Assembly (NCBI GenBank): GCA_023416335.1
Contig: JAEZHY010000272.1
Coordinates: 1-26,871, forward strand
Reading direction: 5' to 3'
Source: Pseudomonadota bacterium
GTDB lineage: Bacteria; Desulfobacterota; Syntrophobacteria; Syntrophobacterales; Syntrophobacteraceae
DNA: 26,871 nucleotides
Positions 14,713 through 23,030 of the stretch are shown in pieces. Position 1 is the stretch's first letter. Each line of letters begins with the position of its first letter. Under the pieces are notes generated by a model, which did no database searches, had not been told where the DNA came from, and was given only the letters and a program-made list of their open reading frames with translations. The position numbers were made by a program, and so were the translations under genes.

Positions 14713-16674
14713 ATGGGTAAAACGGTGAAAGCCCCTGCCATGCTGAAAGCCTTCAGGACGGGAGCGTTTGGACGGGGTGGAAGCCTTCTTTGTTTGCGGT
14801 GGACAGGGAGAGTTTTGATTCCTCGGCTTTCAATCAGGCTATTCCTGTTTACCATGCTGGTTTTGCTTTGGATCGCGCAGTCGTTTGCCTTTGACGGAGA
14901 GCAGGTCCAACCCTCCCGGACTGATAAAAAAACACAGCTTCAGGTCTCATCCATTCGCTTTGAGGGGAACAAAAGCATCCCGTCCGGCGATCTCAAGAAA
15001 ATCCTTACTACAAAAGAAAAACGATTCCGTTGGTTTTCGAAGGCTCCATTCGATGAAGAAGCGTTCAAAGAGGACCTCGAGCGGATCGAGAAACTTTATA
15101 TCAGCCAGGGCTTCTATCACATGGTGCTTGTGTCCCATAAAATAGAGCATCTGGCAGGAAATAACGTGCGTATCGTCATTCAGGTGGACGAAGGTCCGCC
15201 GATGCAGGTTACCGAACTCGATCTGAAAATTGACGGCCCTTCTCCGGACAAATGGAAGAAGGAAATATTGAAAGTCATTCCCCTGAAAACGGGAGAGCGT
15301 TTCACAACGCCGGGGTACAAGGATATCGAGAAGTCTGCAATGAAGTTCCTTTCGGACCTGGGACATCCGAAGGCAAAGGTGGACATGCGTGCGAGGTTGG
15401 ATAAAAACACAAACTTGGCCTCGGTCTTTGTGGATATTGCAGTCGGGCCGGTTTGTACGTTCGGAAGGATTCGGGTGGAAGGGAATGAATCGGTTTCGAG
15501 CAAGGTGATTTTGCGGGAAGCCGCCTTCCGCGAAGGCGAGAGATTCAATGGTTCGAAAATCGAAACGACGCAGCAGAGGCTCTTCAGCCTGGATCTTTTT
15601 CAATTCGTCGATATTGACGTCGAAAATATGGAAGATGAAAGTACGGTACTTCCCATACGGATATTGGTTAAGGAAGGTAAGAAGCAGACCATTCGGGTTG
15701 GTATGGGATACGGCACCGAGGATCAGGTCCGCGCGCAGGCGCAATACGAAATCAGGGATTTTTTCGGCGACGGCAGGCGTTTGCAGATAAACGGAAAAGC
15801 GAGCGCTATTGTTCAGCTTCTCGAAGGGAGGCTCATCCAGCCCTATCTTCCGGACAGGCGTGGTTCTTTAATCCTCGATGCGGGAATTCTGCACGAAGAT
15901 GAAGAATCGTTCGAAAACCGAAAGCTTTATATAAGGCCGATGTACGAGTATAAATGGTCTGATCGCCTCCTCTCGTACTTTGGATACAATATGGAGGCAA
16001 ACAGGCTGATGAACGTCGACATACCTTTCGACCAGAGGCTTGCGACGGACCAGGAACATCAGGAATATTACATATCTTCCCTGATGGGCGGGAATACGTG
16101 GGAGAAAGTCGACTCGGCATTGAACCCCAAAGAGGGATGGCGAGTCCTGCAGAATATGGAATGGGCCACTTCTTATCTTGGCTCCCAGGTGGACTATTTC
16201 AAATTGACTCTTGAGGGCAGGGGCTACCTGCCGCTTTCCCGTTACGGCGTTCTGGCAGCCCGGATTAAGTGGGGAAGTATCGAGCCGCTGGAAGATACCA
16301 GTGTGGTGCCGATATTCAAGAGGTTCTTCGCCGGTGGAAGCGATAGCGTGCGAGGCTACCCTTATCAGAGACTGGGCCCTCTCGATAGTCAGGGCAACGC
16401 AATCGGCGGAATGGAACTCCTGGAAGGGAGTGTGGAATGGAGATTTCCGATTCGAAACCCGTTTGAGGGAGTCGTGTTTTTCGATTTCGGAAATGTCGCT
16501 CCAGACATCAAAACTTTTACCTGGGAAGAAACAAGGTTTACCGCGGGTGTCGGCTTGCGTTACCTTACCATCATCGGTCCCCTTCGCTTCGATGTGGGAT
16601 ATGAACTGAATCCTCCCGACCAGAAATTCTTTTCACCTTACCAGTTCCATTTCAGTATCGGACAGGCTTTTTAA
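14713..16674 (+). CDS. Omp85-family outer-membrane protein (TamA/BamA-like)
   Basis: An outer-membrane beta-barrel with periplasmic POTRA domains, used by the family for barrel assembly or protein export. Three POTRA-like units are visible at about 77-150, 152-245 and 246-325 (the last with GRIRVEGNESVSSKVILREAA-type sequence). A C-terminal surface-antigen barrel (about 330-653) contains the conserved FFAGGSDSVRGYPYQRLGP loop motif and ends in phenylalanine (IGQAF). Three POTRAs and 653 residues favour TamA or a related protein over BamA (five POTRAs). The ATG directly abuts the cpoB stop, suggesting coupled translation, but it leaves a 40-residue tail before the hydrophobic signal. An in-frame TTG at 14815, preceded by GGGAG, would give a normal signal peptide (IPRLSIRLFLFTMLVLL...AQSFA), and I consider it a strong alternative start. 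No tamB follows. Confidence 0.88.
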   Translation: MGKTVKAPAMLKAFRTGAFGRGGSLLCLRWTGRVLIPRLSIRLFLFTMLVLLWIAQSFAFDGEQVQPSRTDKKTQLQVSSIRFEGNKSIPSGDLKKILTTKEKRFRWFSKAPFDEEAFKEDLERIEKLYISQGFYHMVLVSHKIEHLAGNNVRIVIQVDEGPPMQVTELDLKIDGPSPDKWKKEILKVIPLKTGERFTTPGYKDIEKSAMKFLSDLGHPKAKVDMRARLDKNTNLASVFVDIAVGPVCTFGRIRVEGNESVSSKVILREAAFREGERFNGSKIETTQQRLFSLDLFQFVDIDVENMEDESTVLPIRILVKEGKKQTIRVGMGYGTEDQVRAQAQYEIRDFFGDGRRLQINGKASAIVQLLEGRLIQPYLPDRRGSLILDAGILHEDEESFENRKLYIRPMYEYKWSDRLLSYFGYNMEANRLMNVDIPFDQRLATDQEHQEYYISSLMGGNTWEKVDSALNPKEGWRVLQNMEWATSYLGSQVDYFKLTLEGRGYLPLSRYGVLAARIKWGSIEPLEDTSVVPIFKRFFAGGSDSVRGYPYQRLGPLDSQGNAIGGMELLEGSVEWRFPIRNPFEGVVFFDFGNVAPDIKTFTWEETRFTAGVGLRYLTIIGPLRFDVGYELNPPDQKFFSPYQFHFSIGQAF

Positions 16675-16787
16675 ACGGCGGCTGCTTCGGGAGGGAAGTT
16701 CCTTGAATTCGTCCGTGGAAGTGCGCTTTCGCGACCGATATAGCCCTGCGTACCTGAAAATACACCGTTTGCTTCGACAAATACTCT

Positions 16788-16845
16788 ATTCACCCCATGT
16801 ATATCGATTTCCCCATCGTGTATTTATTTTCTCATGAGGGTGAAT
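16788..16845. repeat. Inverted repeat upstream of the unknown gene at 16913
   Basis: ATTCACCC (16788-16795) and GGGTGAAT (16838-16845) form an 8-bp inverted repeat 42 bases apart. A second small symmetry, CATG, occurs just inside both arms. The enclosed stretch is AT-rich and could hold a promoter. The function is unknown; it may be an operator or a long-loop hairpin. Confidence 0.3.
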
Positions 16846-16912
16846 TTATGTGAGTTTTGGTTTATGTGTTCCGAAGGCCGAGTATTCATAGCCGACCGAT
16901 TCGGAGGGGAAT

Positions 16913-17329
16913 ATGGAGAACATGGCTGCACTTGAGGCTCTGATGAGCCGATATGATATCTCGATGAATGTTATGAAAACGGATGGGGCCCAGGTCGCGG
17001 ACAAGATTGAGCATTATAGATGCCGGCTTGTCAGACCGGGAAAGGAGATCAATGTTCTCGTGTCCGCACCGCCGGAAGAAGGCCTGACGCCCGCGGACGT
17101 TCTGCTCATGCTGATCCTCGATGCGTCAGGGTGCGAAATGTTCAGGGACTACTACGACCGGCACGAGGAGTTCAGCGAGAAAGCGGTGGGCACGGACGGC
17201 ACGATCGAGGCCTTTGATCAGTTTTGGCAGGAATATAGATCGCGATGCCACCAGAGTGAAGAGTTGAGGCGGTTTCTCGGTCAGAATCTGTTTCGTGAAT
17301 TGATAATCAAATTCGGGTTCTCCGAATGA
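16913..17329 (+). CDS. Soluble protein of unknown function
   Basis: A 138-residue acidic protein without signal peptide or membrane segment. GGAGGGG lies 5 bases before the ATG, giving a well-supported start. The sequence is mixed alpha/beta with an N-terminal part up to about 60 (YRCRLVRPGKEINVLVSAPPEEG), a hydrophobic helix (ADVLLMLILDASGCEM) and a C-terminal helical part with several Arg/Glu pairs (FDQFWQEYRSRCHQSEELRRFLG). I recognise no catalytic motif. It is a single-gene unit closed by the strong terminator at 17423-17461. It may be a lineage-restricted conserved protein, but I cannot assign a role. Confidence 0.8.
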   Translation: MENMAALEALMSRYDISMNVMKTDGAQVADKIEHYRCRLVRPGKEINVLVSAPPEEGLTPADVLLMLILDASGCEMFRDYYDRHEEFSEKAVGTDGTIEAFDQFWQEYRSRCHQSEELRRFLGQNLFRELIIKFGFSE

Positions 17330-17422
17330 GGCCTGTCCGGTTTGCGTAAATAGACCATTGTTGTTTGTTGAAGCGGCGGCCGGGGCTGTCGTGAGCTAAC
17401 CTTTCAGAATGGACGAATGGCC

Positions 17423-17461
17423 AATCCCCCATTGCCGGTAACGGCAATGGGGGATTTTTTT
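17423..17461 (+). terminator. Strong intrinsic terminator
   Basis: A perfect 15-bp stem AATCCCCCATTGCCG (17423-17437) / CGGCAATGGGGGATT (17442-17456) is closed by a GTAA tetraloop (GNRA class) and followed by an uninterrupted T-run to 17461. It ends the transcript of the gene at 16913 and lies upstream of the ATPase gene. Confidence 0.93.
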
Positions 17462-17602
17462 ATGTGGTGGACCCCGGCATGCATGCAGGCAGTTTGCATG
17501 TGCTGGGACTGGAGAGAAAATCGCTGTCCGGTTTTCGAGATTCTGCCGATTATCAAGACTACAGTTGATGCGATTTTGAACCAGCTTGGAGAGAGTTTTC
17601 GG

Positions 17603-19399
17603 ATGTTGGCGGCGAAAAGTCAAATTCAGGGTAACCACGTCAATGGTCTAAGTGTGGGCAACATTCTGCATAATTTGGTGCAGGATGGAGTCGTTAGCCA
17701 GAGGGATGCAAAGCGTGTTCTGGAACAATGTAGCAGAAAAGATTGCTCCGGGATTCATCCGATTATGCTGATTTCGGAATGTCGGTTGTGCAAAGCCGCT
17801 GCTCCGCATGAACCGCTTACAATGGAGGCTATCCTGATATGGCTCGGGAAGAAGACCGGCCTGCCGTATGTGAGGATCGATCCGTTGAAGGTCGATGTAA
17901 CGGCGGTCACCGGACTTGTGACTTACGCGTATGCTTCACGGTACAGAATTCTGCCCATTGAAGTAACCGACGAAAAAGTAGTCGTGGCAATCGCCGACCC
18001 ATTCGGCAACGAGTGGGAAGAAGAGATCGAGCGGATACTGCGGAAAAAGATCTGCAAGGTCCTCGCAAACCCGAATGATATCAGCCGCTACCTGATAGAA
18101 TTTTATGCGCTTGCCGAGTCGGTCAGCAAGGCCTTTGGGAAATCGAACAACACGCGTCTGGGCGCGAGCATGAACCTGGAGCAGATGCTCGAACTGGGAC
18201 GGGCCGGCAAACTCGACGCAAACGACCGTTACGTAGTGAACATCGTTGACTGGCTCCTGCAGTATGCTTTCGATCAGCGTGCGAGCGATATTCACCTCGA
18301 ACCGCGCCGCGACGACAGTGACGTACGATTCAGAATAGACGGAGTGCTGCATCTCGTTTACCAGTTGCCTACGGTGGTCATGGGCGCTGTGATCAGCCGT
18401 TTGAAAATTCTGGGCAGAATGGATCTTGCGGAAAAACGTCGCCCGCAGGACGGCAGGATTAAAACGAAGAGCCCTTCAGGGGGCGAGGTGGAACTGCGCC
18501 TTTCGACAATGCCGACGGTGTTCGGCGAAAAGCTCGTAATGCGTATTTTCGATCCGGAAGTCACCGTTAGAAGCTTTGAAGAGCTTGGGCTATCCGAATC
18601 GGAAATGGCCAGGTGGAAAAAGATGGTGGAGTCGCCGTTCGGAATAATTCTGGTCACAGGACCGACCGGTTCGGGAAAAACCACGACCCTCTATTCAACG
18701 CTGAAATACCTGGCCAGGCCGGAAGTCAATGTCTGCACGGTCGAAGACCCGATTGAAATGGTTGAGCCCAGATTCAATCAAATGCAGGTGCATCCGGCAA
18801 TCGGACTGGATTTCGCGAGTGGCCTTCGTACTTTTCTCCGGCAGGACCCGGACATAATAATGGTCGGTGAAATAAGAGACCTGGAAACCGCAGAATCGGC
18901 AATTCAGGCTGCACTGACCGGGCATCTCGTCTTTTCCACACTCCACACGAATGATGCTGCATCGGCTATAATAAGACTGATGGAAATCGGGGTGCCTCAT
19001 TATCTCGTCAGGGCGACACTTCTGGGGGTAGTCGCACAGAGACTTGTTCGGACTCTTTGCGCGCATTGCCGCAAGCCCGCGGTAGTTGATGATGAGCTTT
19101 GGCAATCGCTGGTTAGTCCGTGCGATATAAGAAAGACCGACGCGATTTACCAGCCGGGCGGGTGCCTCGAATGCAGGGAAACCGGCTATCTCGGAAGACT
19201 CGGCATCTATGAGATGCTGACAATAAGTCCCGCGATCCGCAGCCTTATAAAAGCGGATGCCGATCTGTCGCGGATACGTGCCCAGGCATTCAAGGAGGGA
19301 ATGTACCCTCTGCACATTGCCGGGGCTCAGAAAATTTGTGCAGGGCTGACCTCGGTGGAAGAGGTTTTTCGAGTTGCCGGACCGTCAATTTCCGTATAA
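17603..19399 (+). CDS. GspE/PilB-type secretion or pilus assembly ATPase
   Basis: A cytoplasmic hexameric ATPase that powers type II secretion or type IV pilus extension. From the ATG at 17603 (GGAGAG 9 bases upstream) it has 598 residues. The N-terminal region (about 10-150) resembles the MshEN/GspE-N domain (NILHNLVQDGVVSQRDAKRVLE), but the arginine often used for c-di-GMP contact is not at the usual place. The catalytic region has ASDIHLEP and RIDG motifs, Walker A GPTGSGKT at about 353-360, an Asp box (CTVEDPIE), Walker B IIMVGEIRD, the His box STLHTNDA, and a four-cysteine zinc knuckle (CAHC...CLEC). The frame remains open upstream to 17417, but that extension would run through the terminator and its translation does not look protein-like. 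No pilin or secretin gene lies nearby, so its machine is elsewhere. Confidence 0.9.
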   Translation: MLAAKSQIQGNHVNGLSVGNILHNLVQDGVVSQRDAKRVLEQCSRKDCSGIHPIMLISECRLCKAAAPHEPLTMEAILIWLGKKTGLPYVRIDPLKVDVTAVTGLVTYAYASRYRILPIEVTDEKVVVAIADPFGNEWEEEIERILRKKICKVLANPNDISRYLIEFYALAESVSKAFGKSNNTRLGASMNLEQMLELGRAGKLDANDRYVVNIVDWLLQYAFDQRASDIHLEPRRDDSDVRFRIDGVLHLVYQLPTVVMGAVISRLKILGRMDLAEKRRPQDGRIKTKSPSGGEVELRLSTMPTVFGEKLVMRIFDPEVTVRSFEELGLSESEMARWKKMVESPFGIILVTGPTGSGKTTTLYSTLKYLARPEVNVCTVEDPIEMVEPRFNQMQVHPAIGLDFASGLRTFLRQDPDIIMVGEIRDLETAESAIQAALTGHLVFSTLHTNDAASAIIRLMEIGVPHYLVRATLLGVVAQRLVRTLCAHCRKPAVVDDELWQSLVSPCDIRKTDAIYQPGGCLECRETGYLGRLGIYEMLTISPAIRSLIKADADLSRIRAQAFKEGMYPLHIAGAQKICAGLTSVEEVFRVAGPSISV

Positions 19400-19449
19400 A
19401 TGCAGGAAACACTTTTTCGAATTTCAATTTATCGGACCGGCAACTGAAT

Positions 19450-20565
19450 ATGACTCGATTTCTACTGACTTTTCTTTCCGTCTATTCGCTGATGCATGCC
19501 TTTCTCTATTCCCGGGTGAGGGTGCTTTTGCCCGGAAGATGGTACTTTCATGCACTGCTGATTTTCTTTCTCATTCTCATGATTTTTGCCCCCATCGGGA
19601 CACGGCTTATAGAGCGCAGCGATCATTACACTCTGGCCCGGATCAGTGCGTTTATCGGCTACATATGGATGGGCGTTATTTTCTACGCCTTCTGGTGCTT
19701 TCTTCTGATCGGTGCGGCAGGTATCATCTTCAAGATTATCAACCTGGCAGCCGGGTCCTCCCTGCCGACGTTCACAGGCCCTCGCGCAGCCCTTGGCGTT
19801 CTGGGAGTTATCGCGCTCATCAATGTTTACGGCTACTTCGAAGCGCGAACGATTCGGGTTGAAAGGATCACCATCCGCTCGGAGAAACTTCCGCCGGGAA
19901 CGGACCGGGTAAAGATTGCCCAGATTTCGGACATTCACCTGGGACTGCTCGTTCAGGACGGCCGCATATCGAAGATCCTGGACAAAGTGGAGGCGGAAAA
20001 ACCGGACATTTTTGTGAGCACGGGCGACTTGGTCGATGGTGATGTCGGAAAGATCGAAAATCTGCCGGAAGAGTTCGGTCGGATTCGTCCGAGGCTCGGG
20101 AAATATGCGGTCATCGGCAATCATGAGGTCTATGCCGGTCTCGCACGCTCGATAAGGGCGGAAGAGGATCTTGGGTTCAGGGTCCTTTCCGGCGAGGGTG
20201 AAACGGTGAGCAACATCGTGAACATTGCAGGAGTAGACGATCCGAACACGGGGCATACGCAGGATGAAAAGGCGATTCTGGGCCGGTTTGAAAACGGACT
20301 TTTCACAATTTTTCTGAAACACAGGCCGGAAGCGGACCCGGAAAGCATCGGCCTGTTCGACCTGCAGCTGTCGGGGCACACGCATTACGGACAGCTTTTC
20401 CCTTTCCGGCTGTTTTCACAGATGGTGTATCCGATGCAAAACGGCCCCTATTATCTGCCGAAAGGTTCGGTCGTGTACACGAGCAGAGGGACCGGCACAT
20501 GGGGGCCGCCCATTCGCGTTCTGGCTCCTCCCGAGGTAACCATATTCGATGTGGTTCGGAAGTAA
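19450..20565 (+). CDS. Membrane-anchored metallophosphoesterase (YkuE/YaeI-like)
   Basis: A calcineurin-like phosphoesterase with an N-terminal membrane part. Residues 1-130 contain about four hydrophobic segments. The catalytic domain (about 150-371) has the full metal-binding set: D161 and H163 in SDIHLG, D193 in TGDLVDGD, N224-H225 in GNHE, a KHRP segment, and H310/H312 in SGHTHYG. In related bacterial proteins such enzymes act on phospholipid or UDP-sugar-lipid type substrates, but the substrate here is unknown. The start at 19450 leaves a 50-base gap after the ATPase gene and gives a hydrophobic N-terminus; its ribosome site is weak, so coupling to the upstream gene is likely. A longer in-frame start at 19336 would overlap the ATPase and is unlikely. 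Confidence 0.87.
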   Translation: MTRFLLTFLSVYSLMHAFLYSRVRVLLPGRWYFHALLIFFLILMIFAPIGTRLIERSDHYTLARISAFIGYIWMGVIFYAFWCFLLIGAAGIIFKIINLAAGSSLPTFTGPRAALGVLGVIALINVYGYFEARTIRVERITIRSEKLPPGTDRVKIAQISDIHLGLLVQDGRISKILDKVEAEKPDIFVSTGDLVDGDVGKIENLPEEFGRIRPRLGKYAVIGNHEVYAGLARSIRAEEDLGFRVLSGEGETVSNIVNIAGVDDPNTGHTQDEKAILGRFENGLFTIFLKHRPEADPESIGLFDLQLSGHTHYGQLFPFRLFSQMVYPMQNGPYYLPKGSVVYTSRGTGTWGPPIRVLAPPEVTIFDVVRK

Positions 20566-20622
20566 GATGGACTGGGCCGTCGATGATATGAGCTGGCGAT
20601 ATTGCCTGGAGACGGCAGCCGG

Positions 20623-21105
20623 TTAAGATAGCTTGTTGTGCTTTCTGAGCCGGTCCAGTTCGCGGTTTTCTTCCTTGCGCTTGATGCTCTCGCGTTTGTC
20701 GTATTCTTTCTTGCCTCTTGCGAGCGCAATCTCCAGCTTGGCTTTCCCGTCCCTGAAATAGATCTTGAGAGGGATCAGAGAGAACCCGCGTTCCTGGGTC
20801 TTTCCAAGAAGCCTCTTGATTTCCGATGCGTGGAGGAGAAGTTTTCGTATGCGTTCGGGATCGTGATTGTCATAGGATGCATGGGTGTAGGGGCTGATAT
20901 GCAAGCCGTACACGAAGACTTCGTTCTTCTTGACCTTGGCGTAGCTGTCCTTCAGTTGGGCTCGTCCTTCCCTCAGCGACTTCACCTCGGTTCCGAGCAA
21001 TACCATGCCAGCCTCAAACTTTTCGGCAATTTCGTAATCGTGATAGGCCTTCTTGTTCTGGGCGACAATTTTTATGTTTTCAGTTTGGCTATTCGCTTTT
21101 GCCAT
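20623..21105 (-). CDS. smpB: SsrA-binding protein SmpB
   Basis: Binds tmRNA and brings it to stalled ribosomes for trans-translation. The 160-residue length equals that of E. coli SmpB. Diagnostic segments are present: IVAQNKKAYHDYEI, GMVLLGTEVKSLREGR, the ISPYTHASYDNHDPERIRKLLLH region, and a basic C-terminal tail (KKEYDKRESIKRKEENRELDRLRKHNK) that enters the mRNA channel. It starts 24 bases after ptsI on the same strand and is probably the last gene of a ptsH-ptsI-smpB transcript. No tmRNA gene is seen in the window. Confidence 0.97.
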   Translation of the reverse strand: MAKANSQTENIKIVAQNKKAYHDYEIAEKFEAGMVLLGTEVKSLREGRAQLKDSYAKVKKNEVFVYGLHISPYTHASYDNHDPERIRKLLLHASEIKRLLGKTQERGFSLIPLKIYFRDGKAKLEIALARGKKEYDKRESIKRKEENRELDRLRKHNKLS

Positions 21106-21129
21106 AACTTCGTGTTTACCTTCCGATAA

Positions 21130-22947
21130 TTATTGTCGCTTCTGCGGTCGATGCCTGTGGACGCCGCCGTCATCCACCGAATTCGGTTCAAAGACCCTGA
21201 ACTCTTCGGGGAATTTCTTCATCACCATCTTCCTGAGAGACTGGCTGATCTCTTTGGCTGTTCTGAGATGGATTACCTTGGCGGCAAATCGGCAGCAGTC
21301 CTTTAAAACAGAGCGACGTATAAGATTTTTCACCCTTGGCAGAGATTGGGGGTTCATGCTGAAGGAGTCGATTTTGAGCCCCAGCAAAATGGGGACGTAC
21401 ATAGGCTCACCAGCCATCTCGCCGCACAGGGCAACAGGAATGCCGGCTTTATGACCGGCATCGACCGTCTGCTTTATAAGTCTAAGCACGGCGGGGTGCA
21501 GAGGCTCGAACAAATAGGCGACGTGCTCGTTGGAACGATCGATTCCGATACTGTACTGGATGAGGTCGTTTGTCCCGATGCTGAAGAAATCCACCTCGGC
21601 CGCGAGCATATCTGCTATGGCCACAGCCGACGGGACTTCGATCATGACGCCCACCTGCATCTTTTCATCGAAAGGGATTCGCTTCTTTGTGAGATCGGTC
21701 TGGACTTCCCGGAGGATGCGTTTGGCCTCCATGAGTTCGCCCATACCGGAAACGAGCGGAAACATCAATCGGATATTCCTGGCCCAGGCACTTGCGCGCA
21801 GGATAGCGCGGAGCTGACTCTTAAAGAGATCCTGGTAGTAGAGGCAGAGGCGAATCGAGCGCAACCCGAGTGCCGGGTTCACCTCTTCAAGCTTGGGGTA
21901 CCAGCTCGACAATTTTTCCGCACCGAGGTCCAGGGTTCGAATCGTCACGGAATTCGGAGCCATAAGTTCGGACAGATCGCGATAATCTCTGAAGAGGCAG
22001 TCTTCATCGGGCAGATCCGCCCGGTTCATGAAGAAAAACTCCGTCCTGTAAAGTCCGATGGCTTCCGCGCCGTTATCCTTGGCTGCGACTACCTCTTCGA
22101 GGAGTTCGATGTTGGCTTCAGTGCTAACCCTGTGCCCGTCGCGTGTCTCGGCGGGGAGATAGGCTTTCCTTCCTATTTCCTTGACATAGGATTCGAGTTC
22201 AATCTGACGTTCGTAGTAGTGGCTGATCTCGTGTTCGGTCGGGTTTATGATGATCGTTCCGGTGGTCCCGTCCACGATGAGAATATCCCCCATCGAGATC
22301 AGCCTTGCAGCGTTTTCGGCCCCGACCACGGCCGGGATGTTGAGAGAGCGCGCAACAATGGATGTGTGAGATGTCCTGCCGCCGATTTCGGTGACAACGC
22401 CAAGTGTCTTGTCCACCTGGAGCTGGATTGCATCGGCCGGGGAAAGCTCGTGGGCAATTATGATAACGCGTTCCCGGATGGTTTCGAGGGCGGAAGTTTC
22501 CTGCCCGGCGAGAATGCGCATCACGCGGTCCCCTGCCGATTCGACATCGGAGATCCGGCTGCGTACATACTCGTCGTGAAGTGCGTTGAACAATTCTCGA
22601 GCTTTGGAGATGGATTTCAAAAGTGCGAGCTGGGCATTGAGCCGTTCCTTCTCGATCAGGCGAAGTGATTCGTCATAGATGGAACGGTCCCTCAAGATCA
22701 TCTGTTGCACTTCGAGCAGATGCGCATGATCCTTGAATTCGGACCGGATGCTCTTCTTGATGGTTTCAAGGTCGGCTTCGGCTTTGGCAACAGCGTCTCT
22801 GAATCGCTTCGCTTCGCGAACGACTGCGTCCTCACCGAATAGATTGTATTGGGGAATCGGAATGCGTCCGCGCTCGAGAAGGAAGGCCTTCCCGATCGCG
22901 ATACCCGGTGAAGCTCCGATGCCTTTGATCCTGAAGGAACTGCTCAT
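21130..22947 (-). CDS. ptsI: Phosphoenolpyruvate-protein phosphotransferase (enzyme I)
   Basis: Transfers phosphate from phosphoenolpyruvate to HPr, the first step of the phosphotransferase system, in the cytosol. The 605-residue length is slightly above E. coli EI (575). The N-terminal swivelling domain carries the phosphorylated histidine H194 in GGRTSHTSIVARSLNIPAVVG. The C-terminal PEP-binding barrel shows LYRTEFFFMNR, IRTLDLGAEK, GTNDLIQYSIGIDRSNEHVAYL and the catalytic cysteine C508 in ALCGEMAGEP. A C-terminal tail of about 30 residues (FRVFEPNSVDDGGVH...) extends beyond the usual end. It lies 83 bases after ptsH and 24 before smpB. No EII transporter is nearby, so the role is probably regulatory. 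Confidence 0.95.
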   Translation of the reverse strand: MSSSFRIKGIGASPGIAIGKAFLLERGRIPIPQYNLFGEDAVVREAKRFRDAVAKAEADLETIKKSIRSEFKDHAHLLEVQQMILRDRSIYDESLRLIEKERLNAQLALLKSISKARELFNALHDEYVRSRISDVESAGDRVMRILAGQETSALETIRERVIIIAHELSPADAIQLQVDKTLGVVTEIGGRTSHTSIVARSLNIPAVVGAENAARLISMGDILIVDGTTGTIIINPTEHEISHYYERQIELESYVKEIGRKAYLPAETRDGHRVSTEANIELLEEVVAAKDNGAEAIGLYRTEFFFMNRADLPDEDCLFRDYRDLSELMAPNSVTIRTLDLGAEKLSSWYPKLEEVNPALGLRSIRLCLYYQDLFKSQLRAILRASAWARNIRLMFPLVSGMGELMEAKRILREVQTDLTKKRIPFDEKMQVGVMIEVPSAVAIADMLAAEVDFFSIGTNDLIQYSIGIDRSNEHVAYLFEPLHPAVLRLIKQTVDAGHKAGIPVALCGEMAGEPMYVPILLGLKIDSFSMNPQSLPRVKNLIRRSVLKDCCRFAAKVIHLRTAKEISQSLRKMVMKKFPEEFRVFEPNSVDDGGVHRHRPQKRQ

Positions 22948-23030
22948 GCAAACACAAACTCTCTGAGAATTAGGAAGTGACCCCTGGAGCCTCTTATTAT
23001 TATTCTATTTTTGTGAAGGAGGGAAGAGTC

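Noticed and set aside
17417..17602. N-terminal extension of the GspE/PilB-type ATPase
   Set aside because: It would translate through a perfect intrinsic terminator, its Trp/Cys/Met-rich sequence is not like the family, and a good ribosome site precedes 17603.
20566..20622. Terminator between the converging phosphoesterase and smpB genes
   Set aside because: Only a 6-bp inverted repeat (GCCGTC at 20576-20581, GACGGC at 20611-20616) with a long loop and no T-run is present.
21346..22668. Plus-strand open frame of 440 codons opposite ptsI
   Set aside because: It is a mirror of the enzyme I gene, which has all catalytic motifs on the minus strand; the antisense product looks random.
20566..23030. 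tmRNA gene near smpB
   Set aside because: smpB and ssrA are often neighbours, but no tmRNA-like acceptor ends or tag frame were seen around smpB.
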